From: Lasiodiplodia sp. COLG20
Taxonomy: Eukaryota > Ascomycota > Dothideomycetes > Botryosphaeriales > Botryosphaeriaceae
NCBI GenBank assembly: GCA_009801085.1
Contig: VNWV01000002.1
Span: forward strand, 2,108,001-2,172,000
Length of the DNA: 64,000 nt
Direction of reading: 5' to 3'
Shown here piece by piece: positions 54,055-63,996 of this stretch; position 1 is the first letter of the stretch, and each line of letters opens with the position of its first letter. The notes under the pieces are model-generated. The model did no database searches. It was not told the DNA's origin and saw only the letters and a list, made by a program, of their open reading frames with translations. The position numbers were made by a program, and so were the translations under genes.

Positions 54055-55027
54055 TTTGCAGAGAAGAGCTGTAGGGGATCGACAGACTGTGTTTTCCGAT
54101 GCCGTCTCATAGAATTCGTGGTAATTGGTCTCTTTATACCTTTTCATCAGCCTAGGCAGCATCAAGGCCTCCTTTGCTCAAGCCGCAATCAGTGGCTCGT
54201 CCCCCGCTTGAGGAAAAGTTCCTATAAATTGGTAGTGTCATTTTCCTTAACAACCATGGTGCGGCTGTTGTTTCCCCACATGCCCTTCTTGATTCCCAGT
54301 TCTTTACGGGATGGAGAAGTTCCGATTACCGCATTTGTACTAAACGTTCCGCGCAACATCCGAGAAACCTTGTTGGGAAAAGGAGACTAGCGGAAAACAA
54401 ACGGCTGAGCTGTAAGCATTTCGCACCGCGCATGTGCGGGCCTTGCCAAAAAGCTTGGCCTTCGCTTCCTTGTAAACTGAAAACATCAGTTTTCGTTACG
54501 TTTGTCTGGTCCGATCTCTTCGACGGAAAAAGAATATGTTGACGTAGGTTACACTTGCTACGATCAACTCGGATGCAGCTACCGACTAGCTCTTGTCACT
54601 ATTTGTTGACAGGGATATCTATTCTGCAGTCAGCTTCTCTGCCAGATTGGATCACAAGAAAATCTGCGACTTTCGGGGTGCATTAACTTGACTTCAAGTC
54701 AGACAAAGCGGTGTATGCCTCCAATGCATCTACTCCAATCTCTCTTCTCTATCACCATTCAAAGTGAAATGATAGCGATGATAACGCGCCGTTGTGTTGG
54801 AGTAAATGGCGTGAAGTGCTCAGATGATCTCGCTGGCAGCCGAAGCCAACGGGAGAACGATGTCTTTGAACAGTGGTGTCTTCCTCGGCTGAAAAATATT
54901 CTTCTTCTGCCGAGGACCCATATTCGAACTCTGCAATACGGTGTTCTAGGAATTGACCTAACCCATTGAAGTCTTTGTGTTCCATGTTAGGTTCGTTCTC
55001 TTTTGACGAACTTTTCGAGTTTGATTT
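54055..55027. other. Intergenic spacer
   Basis: 973 bp between two minus-strand genes. It includes the promoter of the lipocalin-like gene and the 3' flank of the next gene. No gene or repeat supported. Confidence 0.45.
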
Positions 55028-56329
55028 CTACTCCTCCAGATGCCTGTCCTCTTGTAAATTGCTTCCCACACGTAACATGGACCCTTCGTCTACTGTGCAG
55101 AGCTCTTCGTCTTCTGGGATAGGAGACAACATCTTCTTCCTCACCCACCTCTTAAGCTCGTTGTACTCCTCGCGCCACTCATAGATATCTCTGTCGCTAA
55201 GAGACGGTGACTGCCTATTCTCGCATTTATGGCTAGGATCGGCGTAAGACATCTCCCATTCAATTGCATCGGTATCGGCTCTGTGGTCGTGCGGATTCGA
55301 CTGGCTTTTTCCCCCATCATTGGAATCTCGGCTGTCTTTCGTCGACTCATCTGAACCCCGACTGGTTGAGCCCTCTTTCTTGAGGCCTTCGCTATCGTCC
55401 TCAGCGCTGATATCGTAGCGATCCTTCATCCGTATTGCGGCTGATGTTACAATCGCTGCCCATGTCCGCCACGTCTGCAGCGAATCATCGTTGTGAACCT
55501 CACCTAACACATTGACCCACATGCTCTCCGCCGCGATTATCGATTCGACCGGATTGTGATGCGCGATGAGTCGGTATTGGTTGACCAATGTACTTTCGTA
55601 GTCCGTAGAGCCATCGACGAGCTGCAGAGCAACAGCGATCTGCACTTCGAATGTGCAGTCCAACGAACCATGGGCATTATGGAGAGAATCCAACACGTCG
55701 TCCTCGCTGTGTGGATGGACACTTTGTTCAATAAGGGACTGGACGAGGAATTCGGCATCTCTGTTTAGACGGTTGTGTTCACACCTGAGTGCCTGTAAGG
55801 AAGCAACATGTATGTCGTTAATGAACACGTTAAAAATAATAGGGAAATAAGAGAAAGGAGGGGTTTCGTCATAGAAACTTACAATATTTCTCGCTTTGTT
55901 CATGTCGAGGGCATGGTATATTACCAGCCTGGCATCATCTTTCATAGCAACGCCGTCACGCGCTTGAACCAGAGCTTTGAGGACCTCTTCTGCGAGATAC
56001 TTGGCGCCGCCGAAATAGTGTGAGTAAAATGTGTATCGATCTTCGAGCCATATCCTAAGTCTGCGTTGTAGCTCCAGAGGCGAGCGCATGCGATTCCATG
56101 ACAGTACGTAGTTAAGCTTGCCGTCATCATCTTCCTGGTCAAGGTAGTGCTGTGCATGACTGTCGAATTGTTCGTCGGCCCACTGCAGAAATAGAGAACG
56201 GGTTCGATTGGTGATTCTCATCTGCTCTGTTTCATTGGAAGGATGAGCTGCTGTCCATACGATTGGTGATGCTGCATTTGAGGAGTTGATAGAAGCGAGA
56301 GTCGTTGAGCTGTTATTCGAAAAGTTCAT
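55028..56329 (-). CDS. Helical protein with acidic/Ser-rich tail, member B of a two-gene family
   Basis: Two exons (56329-55883 and 55792-55028; 90-nt intron, phase 0) give 403 residues. The intron is a multiple of three and has no in-frame stop, so unspliced reading adds 30 residues. Its borders (GTAAGT, TTACAG) and the match to the 31.8 kb gene support splicing. Residues 40-190 are helix-prone and contain FLQWADEQFDS, then ELQRRLRIWLEDRY from residue 86; the intron follows residue 149, and ALRCEHNRLNRDAEFLVQSL comes next. Residues about 290-370 are Asp/Ser/Lys-rich and probably disordered; the end again has a helical segment (EWREEYNELKRWVRKK). No signal peptide, membrane helix or known domain. 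It is twice as long as its relative because of the C-terminal part. Confidence 0.7.
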   Translation of the reverse strand: MNFSNNSSTTLASINSSNAASPIVWTAAHPSNETEQMRITNRTRSLFLQWADEQFDSHAQHYLDQEDDDGKLNYVLSWNRMRSPLELQRRLRIWLEDRYTFYSHYFGGAKYLAEEVLKALVQARDGVAMKDDARLVIYHALDMNKARNIVSFYDETPPFSYFPIIFNVFINDIHVASLQALRCEHNRLNRDAEFLVQSLIEQSVHPHSEDDVLDSLHNAHGSLDCTFEVQIAVALQLVDGSTDYESTLVNQYRLIAHHNPVESIIAAESMWVNVLGEVHNDDSLQTWRTWAAIVTSAAIRMKDRYDISAEDDSEGLKKEGSTSRGSDESTKDSRDSNDGGKSQSNPHDHRADTDAIEWEMSYADPSHKCENRQSPSLSDRDIYEWREEYNELKRWVRKKMLSPIPEDEELCTVDEGSMLRVGSNLQEDRHLEE

Positions 56330-56481
56330 CGCTACGGTCGTTTAGCAGGGAAATGGAGCTTGGTGAAGACGGTGCATTGGATGCTGCTCATGTTTTGAAT
56401 AATTACTTGTAGAATGAAAATTTTGAAACCGCGCCAACAAAAGGGAATACCAAGTACCAGAAAAAAAAGCTATTGGCACGC

Positions 56482-57892
56482 TCACTTCAGGGACCAGACC
56501 CCGTTTTCCTCAACAATATCGATCGGTCTCTTCTCGTCCAACGATCTCCGGCCGGCTTCAAGAATGGCGCCAGTGGCAATTGTGTTCTTCAGGGTAGGCA
56601 GACCGCGCTTATCGAGGTCGTCCAAAGTCACCCTGCCCTCCTTCAGGGCTGTGACTGCATCCACGAACTTCTCGAACGAAATGTATCCGTATCCGGTCTG
56701 ACCGTTGAAGTTTCCTTCCTCGTCCGGCGCATATTTCATGTAGAATCTGAGTAGGATACGGTTAGCATCCACAAAGGTATAGTGCACAAGACCAGAGAAG
56801 CAACTTACGGGTTGAACCACACCAGGCCAGCCTCATCCTCAGTGACGTCATACCCTCTCTTGGCCTGGTTTACTCTGACCTCGCCCTTGGCTGCCATATA
56901 GTGGAAGTACTGGTTACTGTGGACACCAGCCTTCTGCGGTGCTGTCCAGCTGGCAGTGTAGACGCCGGTTGCTCTCTTCGAAGGGTCGGTCTTCTTCACC
57001 CAGTCGACCAGCAAGGTAATGGTATCTTCAGTCTGCTCAACACAGCCGAGGTCGGTGGCAATGCCCTTAGCACCGCTAGCAGTCACGCGCACGGGCTTGA
57101 AGTCGGGCACCATAGACTCGTTGATGTCGATGTGGTGCGAGTTCAGGTAGTAAGAAATGTCGCTGTCCTTGCCAGCCCACGCCTTGAAAGTCTCGAGCTG
57201 AGACTTGGGCTGCGACATGTAACTGTAGAAGTAGTTGAAGTCGCCCAGCTTCTGAGCCCTGAAGCGCGCATCGGCATAGGCAGGATCGAAGCGCTTGTGG
57301 TGCTCGACGAAAACAAAGACGCCATTCTTCCTCGCTTCCTCCAGCAACGCCTGGTGGTGCTCCAGGAGTTGCACGGCGGGCTTCGTGACCAGGACGTGGA
57401 TCTTGCGCTGGATGGCGTACAGGGCGATGGGGTAGTGTGTGGTGTCGGGAGTGAAAATGGTGATGGCGTCGCCGGGAGAGAGGGCGTCAATGGCGGCCTT
57501 GTACGCGTCGGGATCGCGCTTGTCGTCGGCCGGGAAAGAGTCGAACGAGGTGTCCAGGCCATTGTAGGCCTGGGTGATGTTCTTGTGCAGATGGTCGCCT
57601 GCGCGGCGTCAGTTTCACGAATTGCGCCGAGTTCAGCAGGCACGCGCACGAATGGCCGGAAACTTGTTCCCCGAGGTGCCCACCATGCTCAGCTTGCCAA
57701 CCTTCCCTCTCCGCCGGAGATCGAACAATGTCAGCCCGACGACACCGACTTTCTTGTCGGAGCCAGACATTCCACCACCGACGAAGCCGGTGGTGTATTC
57801 GCCGGTGCCGACCTGTCACGCGTCAGTCAACCAGAAGACGCGGCGGGGATGGAGGGGCACCGTCTTACCATCAATACATTGAGAGGAGCCAT
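56482..57892 (-). CDS. gaaA: D-galacturonate reductase-like oxidoreductase (Gfo/Idh/MocA)
   Basis: Four exons (57892-57869, 57812-57650, 57598-56809, 56746-56482) give 413 residues; introns are 56, 51 and 62 nt. The 24-nt first exon joins so that the Rossmann loop reads [17 protein letters not shown]. Further marks are [40 protein letters not shown], the [12 protein letters not shown] segment standing for the family's EKP lysine, [17 protein letters not shown] and [20 protein letters not shown]. In Aspergillus and Botrytis, gaaA/gar2 (reduces D-galacturonate to L-galactonate with NADPH, first step of pectin monomer use) sits head-to-head with gaaC/lga1. The same arrangement occurs here with the aldolase at 58625, which supports the name strongly. 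Identity with gaaA is from memory plus context. Cytosolic. Confidence 0.8.
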
Positions 57893-58624
57893 TGCGGAGG
57901 GTAACTTTCGCGCGGAGAGAAAGCAAATCAATCTGGAGGAGGAGAGTCGAGGACGGGCTCGATTCTAGTAGGCGCAGCGGGAAACATAGTTGCGTCGGCT
58001 TCTGCTCGAGCGCGCCAGGAATTGAGGGCGCGGAAAAATGAGGCCGACGATGAGGGGCAGCGTGGGGCAGGCGGCGAGCGGGCGGCGTGCAGCTGCGAAA
58101 GTCGCGCAACTCCCCCGGGCCCACGCTTCCCCAGGGCCAAGAAAAGGAACACCCCACGCCGCGGGCCGCCGCTGATTGGTGCGAAAACTCCAGTCCCCGC
58201 CATCAACAGACACCCCCGGTTCTTCCACCGTCTGCTGCCGACCCTGACCTCGCAAGCACCATCGCCTTAACACACCACCAGCAGCGCCCCCATTAGTCAA
58301 TGACACGTCCGGTTGTCGGCAATATGCACTACCGCCCGCCCAGTCCATTGGTCGATCAACGCACTCACATCAGCAGGCCTAGACGCCTGTTTCCCTTTTG
58401 CCGTCGCCGCAACATCGTCGACGGAACACCGAGTAAAAGTGGGCTGCCGCCGGCTTCGGGGTAGCTATGGCGGCACCCGCCCATTCCTCGTCTGCCTTTA
58501 TAAGGTAGGTTTGCCTGCCGCTTGCTTGGCCGCGTGCAAGAAAGTATTTCCTCTTTCCATTCCATCCCAGGACCTTGATACCCCCCTCCTCTAGACCCCA
58601 AGACTCTAGACTTCAGACTTCACC
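57893..58624. promoter_or_regulatory. Divergent promoter of the galacturonate gene pair
   Basis: 732 bp between the gaaA-like and gaaC-like start codons. Two inverted CCAAT boxes are present, reading CGCACCAAT (58175-58183) and TCGACCAAT (58347-58355) on the minus strand. Each differs at one position from YCCNCCAAT, the motif I recall for the GaaR activator of Aspergillus. TTTATAAGG at 58497-58505 is a TATA-like element 120 bp before the aldolase start. Several CCCCAC/CCCCGC sites (for example 58152-58157) fit the CreA repressor consensus, which would give carbon repression. All binding is inferred. Confidence 0.55.
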
Positions 58625-59578
58625 ATGGCAGCAGCAAGGACGCCTCTGCGCGCGGGCATCTACGCCCCGCTCATGACCTTCTTCAACCCCGACACCGAGG
58701 AGCTCGACCTGCCCACGCTCCAGAAGCACTCGGTGATGCTGGCCAAGGCCGGGCTGGTCGGCCTGGTGACGATGGGCTCGAACGGCGAGGCGGTGCACCT
58801 GACGCGGGCGGAGCGGACGTCGGTGACGCGCGCGGTGCGCGAGGCGCTCGACGGCGCCGGCTTCAAGGACGTGCCCGTCATCGTGGGCGCGTCGGAGCAG
58901 AGCATCCGCGGCACCATCGAGCTGTGCAAGGAGGCGCACGCCGCCGGCGGCGAGTACGTGCTGCTGGTGCCGCCCAGCTACTACCGCTACGCCATGGACA
59001 ACGAGGCCATCTACTCGTACTACGTCGCCGTCGCCGACGCCTCGCCCGCGCCCGTCCTCATCTACAACTTCCCCGGCGCCGTCGCCGGCATCGACATGGA
59101 CTCGGACTTCCTCATCAAGCTGGCCCAGCACCCCAACATCGTCGGCACCAAGTTCACCTGCGGCAACACGGGCAAGCTGACACGCGTCGCCCTCGCCACC
59201 AACGCCGCCACCGCGAAGAGCGCCGGCGCCGGCTACATGGCCTTCGGCGGCTTCGCCGACTTCACCGCCCAGACGGCCGCCAGCGGCGGCTCCGGCATCA
59301 TCGCCGGCGGCGCCAACGTGCTGCCCAAGCTGTGCGTCAAGATCTGGCAGCTCTGGGGCGAGGGCAAGTACGACGAGGCCATCGAGCTGCAGAAGGTCCT
59401 CAGCAAGGGCGACTGGGAGCTCACCAAGACGGCCATCCCCGGCACCAAGTCCGCCATCGAGTCCTACTACGGCTACGGCGGCTTCCCCCGGAGACCGCTC
59501 AAGAGGCTGAGCGCCGAGCAGGCCCAGGCCGTCAAGGACGCCATCGCCGACGCCATGAAGGTCGAGAACAGCCTGTAA
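58625..59578 (+). CDS. gaaC: 2-keto-3-deoxy-L-galactonate aldolase-like (DapA family)
   Basis: An intronless 317-residue protein of the dihydrodipicolinate synthase/aldolase family. The substrate loop GSNGEAVHL is at 51-59. Tyr147 in VLIYNFPG and Lys176 in NIVGTKFTCGNTGKL match the catalytic Tyr and Schiff-base Lys of the family. The C-terminal helix bundle is complete. In filamentous ascomycetes GaaC/LGA1 splits 2-keto-3-deoxy-L-galactonate into pyruvate and L-glyceraldehyde, the third step of galacturonate catabolism. The divergent gaaA-like neighbour makes this the best reading; without that context a related 4-hydroxy-2-oxoglutarate-type aldolase would also be possible. Codon use is extremely G/C-ending, which suggests high expression and also creates a 343-codon antisense open frame that is not a gene. 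Confidence 0.85.
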   Translation: MAAARTPLRAGIYAPLMTFFNPDTEELDLPTLQKHSVMLAKAGLVGLVTMGSNGEAVHLTRAERTSVTRAVREALDGAGFKDVPVIVGASEQSIRGTIELCKEAHAAGGEYVLLVPPSYYRYAMDNEAIYSYYVAVADASPAPVLIYNFPGAVAGIDMDSDFLIKLAQHPNIVGTKFTCGNTGKLTRVALATNAATAKSAGAGYMAFGGFADFTAQTAASGGSGIIAGGANVLPKLCVKIWQLWGEGKYDEAIELQKVLSKGDWELTKTAIPGTKSAIESYYGYGGFPRRPLKRLSAEQAQAVKDAIADAMKVENSL

Positions 59579-59933
59579 ACGTTTTTTCGATGATGAAAAA
59601 AAAAATTGCTTCTTTTGTTTCTGCCATATCCCCCTTTCCTCCACATGGACTTTTATGATCCTTAGAGCACCCAGAAGCGCAAAATGCTTGTCACTTAGAG
59701 GCTATCCTTGAACGCATGAAGATAGTCTTTATATCTAGCATTTAATGAAGATTGTTATGTTCAGATGAAAACCACTACTCCATCCAGCGAAGTTTCCAAA
59801 CGAAGGTGAATATCCGCATGCCCACAACGAAAAGGCCATGCCATCCAACACCAATTTTTGTTGAGAGCCAACATCAATCAATCAAAAACATCCAGGAAGC
59901 AAGCAAGCGCAGGCCGCCCACCCCCCATCTTCA
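59579..59933. other. Convergent spacer
   Basis: 355 bp between the aldolase stop and the nucleoside hydrolase stop. An A run lies at about 59595-59606. Nothing else seen. Confidence 0.5.
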
Positions 59934-61529
59934 CTACTCCCTCGTCTTCCACCAATCAGCCTCCAACCCCGGCAACGGCGACACCTTTTCCGCTTCCGCC
60001 AGCGCCTGGTCGATCAAGTCCCAGAATCGCGGTACGTCCAGCGTGCGCGGTATGCGGACGCCTTCTTTCTTCCCGCCTCCTCCTTCCACTACTTCGGTGA
60101 CCAGCGTGCGGCCCAGCTGGCCCACGGCCTCGGCGTCGGCCAGGTTCAGGGCCGGGTCGGCGCGGTGCTCGCCCTCGGTGACGACGCGGACGGAGAATCT
60201 CTCGCCGCCGTTGTCGACGAACAGGTCGGGCGCGAAGGTCGCTGCCACGGCGAGCGGGTCGTGCAGGGGTGGGCCGTCGGTGAGGGCGAATCTTTGTGAG
60301 AGGAAGCAATGTTAATGGGGGGTTTCACGCTTTCCGAAAGGGGAAGGTCTTACTCTTCGGCGTATGTTTTGGCGAAGAAGGTCATGATTTCGTGGAAGAG
60401 GGCGCGGATGGGCGTCGGGAGAGGCTTGTCGGGGGAGTCACGGGATGGGATGCCGCCGGGGAGGCCGAGGAGTTTGCTTTGGACGGCTGGCGTGCCGAGG
60501 ACTTGGTGGGTTACGTCGAGGGGCATGATGGTGGTTTTGGGGGCGATGATTGGGTGGGTGAGCAGGAATTGGGCTGCTTCGGGATCGCACTAGATATCTG
60601 TTAGTGGTTTTCTGGGGGATCGTGGTGTAGACTGGCTAATGGCAAATCTTGTGCAAACAAGAGCCGGAGATAGATGAGGGATTGAACATACATAAATCTG
60701 TTTCAAGTTAGCAACATGTTTAAGGACCTGTTGTCATATAGAGATGCACCTACGTTGAACTCTGCGTACGGCGTCCAGTTACCAACCCTCTCCCCTTCGC
60801 CCGCTACCCTTCCCAGCGGTGCATCTGTGAAGCCGCCGCCTATAGCACCGCCCATGATGCTGAAGCCCTTCAAATGCCCCGCCAGGTCAGGGTGCTCCTT
60901 AATGACGCGTGCCGCATTCGTCAACGTTCCCGTCGCAACAAGCCAGGCCGTCTTCGGAGGCGTCATGATCAGAGCCTTGTACATGGCCTCGACGCAGTCG
61001 ACATCCCGGACCGCAGCCCGCACGGGCTTGGGCATGATGGTCGTCCCATCCAAGCCAGACTCGCCTGTATGTGCGCGCCGGATCCGTCAGCGAGCTCGAT
61101 TTCCCGTGGACCAAAAATCGACCGAACCAGGTTTCAGGTAGTGTGGTTGTTCATGTATGTACCGTGGATGCTGGCAGCGTGCACAGCGTCGCGGACGAGA
61201 GGCTTGCTGGCGCCAGGATAGAGAGGAATGTCGCGGCAGCCGATGGCTTCCAGGATGCTCAGGCCGTTCTGAGTGGTGTGCTCGAGCGACGCATTGCCGT
61301 GGACGGTGCTGACGCCGAGAAGATGGACGTTGGGGTTATGCGCGGCTAGAAGCAGGGCGAATGCATCCTGGGATCGGAGTCAGAGGTGATCAGGACGTAT
61401 GAAGAGCGAAGACATACATCATGACCTTCACGAGGGATTAGCAAGGAATGCGGCACCTGAGGGGTAGAAAGCTGTACCAGGATCAACGTCCAGCCAGAGC
61501 GGCGTCACAGAGGTGGTTTCGGCGGCCAT
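59934..61529 (-). CDS. Inosine/uridine-preferring nucleoside hydrolase with two micro-exons
   Basis: Seven exons (61529-61478, 61425-61418, 61367-61163, 61064-60754, 60697-60692, 60589-60354, 60291-59934) give 391 residues; all phases close. The 8-nt second exon is needed to restore the metal-binding motif DVDPGHDDAF (residues 14-23), and the 6-nt fifth exon (Ile-Tyr) restores AEFNIYCDPEAA around residues 190-200. Further family marks are LLGVSTVHGNASLEHTTQN, LYPGASKPL, AWLVATGTLTNAARVI, FSIMGGAI, LDVTHQVL and the late DGPPLHDPLAV with the catalytic-site His. These enzymes split ribonucleosides into base and ribose using Ca2+, in nucleoside salvage. No signal peptide. It is divergent from the ferric-reductase-like gene. 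Confidence 0.88.
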
Positions 61530-62095
61530 TGTCAACTCGGTTGTTTTTCGTGTTCACGGAAGTTAACAAGCTTCACGAACAAAAGTTGTTCAAGGATGAG
61601 AGTCATTGAAGCCAAGAGTGGGTTGGAGCGGGAAGGCTGCATCATAGCTCGGAGATAAGCGGCGGGGTGTGGGGATTCAGGGACTCGGTCCGTTTCTGGA
61701 GCTCTGGACCTCTGTCTCCATGTTAGCTTGCCAGACTCATCCGGCGCTCCAGAGAATTAGCAAATGTGAGTGGCCGGTGGTGCAGCTTCGTGTAGAACGA
61801 GTCATGACGAGCAAACTTCTGTAAGGCTAGGCAGGGAGGCTGAGTAGAGAGATTGAGCGGAGGGGCTGAGAGCTATCCGAAAGCGGATGGTGTTGCAGCT
61901 TACGTTGCGCAGTATTCGCGAGCCATGGCCAATGAAAGCCAAGTCAAACTGCGCTTACTTTTAATTTCCGGCCCCGAGCTGAGCCGACTCCCTTCTCACC
62001 TCAACTCCGAATATAATATGTACAGCTAACCACAGCCGGATCGCGAGGACCCGCCTGCTTTCTTACTCCACCATCTCGCTACCCGGCGTTCCGAC
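61530..62095. promoter_or_regulatory. Divergent promoter, nucleoside hydrolase / ferric reductase-like
   Basis: 566 bp between outward-facing start codons. An inverted CCAAT (CCAATGAAAG) lies at about 61928 and ATATAATA at about 62010-62017, some 80 bp before the ATG at 62096 and likely its TATA element. No GATA-type iron element was recognised with confidence. Confidence 0.45.
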
Positions 62096-63996
62096 ATGTT
62101 TGGCTACGAGTTCGTGACCCTCGACGGCGAGCAGAAGGCTGTTCGCCGGAACTTGCTGGATCTCTATGGGATTGTTGCGCAATGGTCCATACTTGTGGTG
62201 TTTATTGTCGCTCAGTTGGGCTTCGTCGTGAGATGGGCTATTCTCCGCAAGTCCAGGCAAGAGCGGCCTCGCTCTCCTTTCCCAAATAAAACCATGAACC
62301 TTGAGGGGAAAGCCTGGTATTGGTATTTTGAAGAGCAGCTGACGCGCTTCCGCTGGTGGGCCGACGAGCCTCTCCGGGAAGGCTGGTTTACCAAGGGCGA
62401 GTGCATCTTCGGGCTCGTGTGGTCACTCTGGCTTCTTTTTCTCTGTGTTCACAGAACCGGTAATGGTGAGTTCCTGTATTAGATATACTGTAATTCCTGC
62501 TTCACCATTTTTCCGTCGAAATTCCGCGGTTGCGTTCAATATTGACTTTGCTTTTAGACTACCTGCACCTCACGAAGCGCTTCGGCATGGTCGCTGCGTC
62601 CCAACTTCCGCTGCAGTACTTGCTCGCGATGAGATCCGCCTACTCTCCTATCCAAATGTTGACTCGTTTATCGTACGAGCGTGTCGTCGCGATTCACCAG
62701 CTGCTAGGCAAGATCCTCACCGGCTTCTTCGGCTTACACGCGGCATTTTACCTCAACTTCTTCGTCCAATCTGGGGTTCTTTCTAAGCGTCTTGGTGATG
62801 TGGATGTCATCACCGGCCTCATCGGATTCGTCATGTTCGCGACCATGAGCACCACGGCCCTCGGCTACATCCGCAACTGGAATTACCGCATCTTCTTCAC
62901 TACCCACGTCCTCCTCGCTATCATTCTCGTCGACGTCCTCATATTTCACGTTTCTCACATCCGCACCTATGTTTTCGAGATGCTTGCCGTATTCGTCATT
63001 CTTCAAATCTTCCGTCAAGCCAAGATGCGCCAGTTCTCTGGCTCCATCACTCTAATCCCTGGCACCAATCTTGTACAAGTCACGGTGCCTTTACCCTTCG
63101 ACAAAGACGCAAAGGAATTCAAGCCTGGTCAACACGTCCATCTGAGCAAGCCGCCGTTGGGCCAACCTTCACTCAGCTACGCAAACACATTCGCAATGCG
63201 CTACCGCACAAACCCTTTCACTGTCGCCTCAGTTCCCGCGAAAGACAGACAACTGCTCCTAGTCGCCCGCTCTCTCGCCGGCAACACCAAGCACCTCGCC
63301 GCAGTAGCGCGCTCCCTCCGCAGCCAGACAACCGACGGCAACCCCACCATCCCCTTGACCATCGAAGGTCCCTACGGCGCCTCTCTACCAGACCTCAACG
63401 ACTTCGAACACGTTCTCCTCGTCGCCGGCGGCGTGGGCGCTACCTTCACCGTCCCGCTCTTTCGCAGCCTCACCGAAGGCGCCAATCCCGGCGACGCCTC
63501 ACCCGCGCTACGCACCCGCGTCCGCTTCGTCTGGGCGGTGCGGCGGCTGGCCGAGACGCGCTGGGCCTTCCCTTCGACACCCGACACTGCCGCCGGCAGC
63601 TCCCCGTCGTCTTCGCCTACGCCCTTTGCGAACCAAGACATCGACGTATTCGTGACGCGTGGTCCCGGCGCCGCGGACGAGGACAGCGGCCGCGAAGGAC
63701 TGCTCGCAGGTGATGATGATGAAGAAGAAGAAGACATCGAGCTCGCCGACGCTCAGACCCTCGTGAAGGAGGACGAGAACAACGGCAAGGAGGAGAAGCC
63801 GCATGGCCGGGTCATTTCCCGCGGTCGCCCGGACCTGGCTGCCATTGTGGACGAGGCGTTCGAGGCGTCGTCCGGGGCGGTGGCGATCCTGGTGTGCGGG
63901 CCGGATGGGATGGTCAAGGAGATGCGCAGGCACGTTGGCGCGTGGGTGAGAAGGGGAAGGGACGTCTTCTGGCATGCGGAGGCTTTCGGCTTGTGA
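62096..63996 (+). CDS. Ferric reductase-like transmembrane oxidoreductase
   Basis: Two exons (62096-62465 and 62558-63996; 92-nt intron) give 602 residues. The protein has about seven helices; the two heme-ligand pairs keep the HX13H spacing, His170/His184 (IHQLLGKILTGFFGLH) and His240/His254 (THVLLAIILVDVLIFH). The FAD-binding strand region follows (EFKPGQHVHLSKP, then RTNPFTVASVP, where most members have HPFT), then the NAD(P) region with VLLVAGGVGATFTVPLFRSL and VAILVCGPDGM near the end, and FWHAEAFGL at the terminus. An acidic stretch (GDDDEEEEDIELADA) is inserted in the NAD(P) lobe. Such proteins move electrons from NADPH through FAD and two hemes across the membrane, usually to Fe(III) or Cu(II); superoxide production is the alternative. 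It ends 4 bp before the window ends. Confidence 0.88.

Noticed and set aside
49464..56329. Possible secondary-metabolite cluster (bicupin, beta-propeller, lipocalin-like)
   Set aside because: No polyketide or peptide synthase, terpene cyclase, transporter or cluster regulator is within it; same-strand order alone is not evidence.
58613..59644. 343-codon open frame opposite the aldolase gene
   Set aside because: Antisense shadow of a strongly GC3-biased gene; low-complexity Gly/Ala/Val/Asp sequence.
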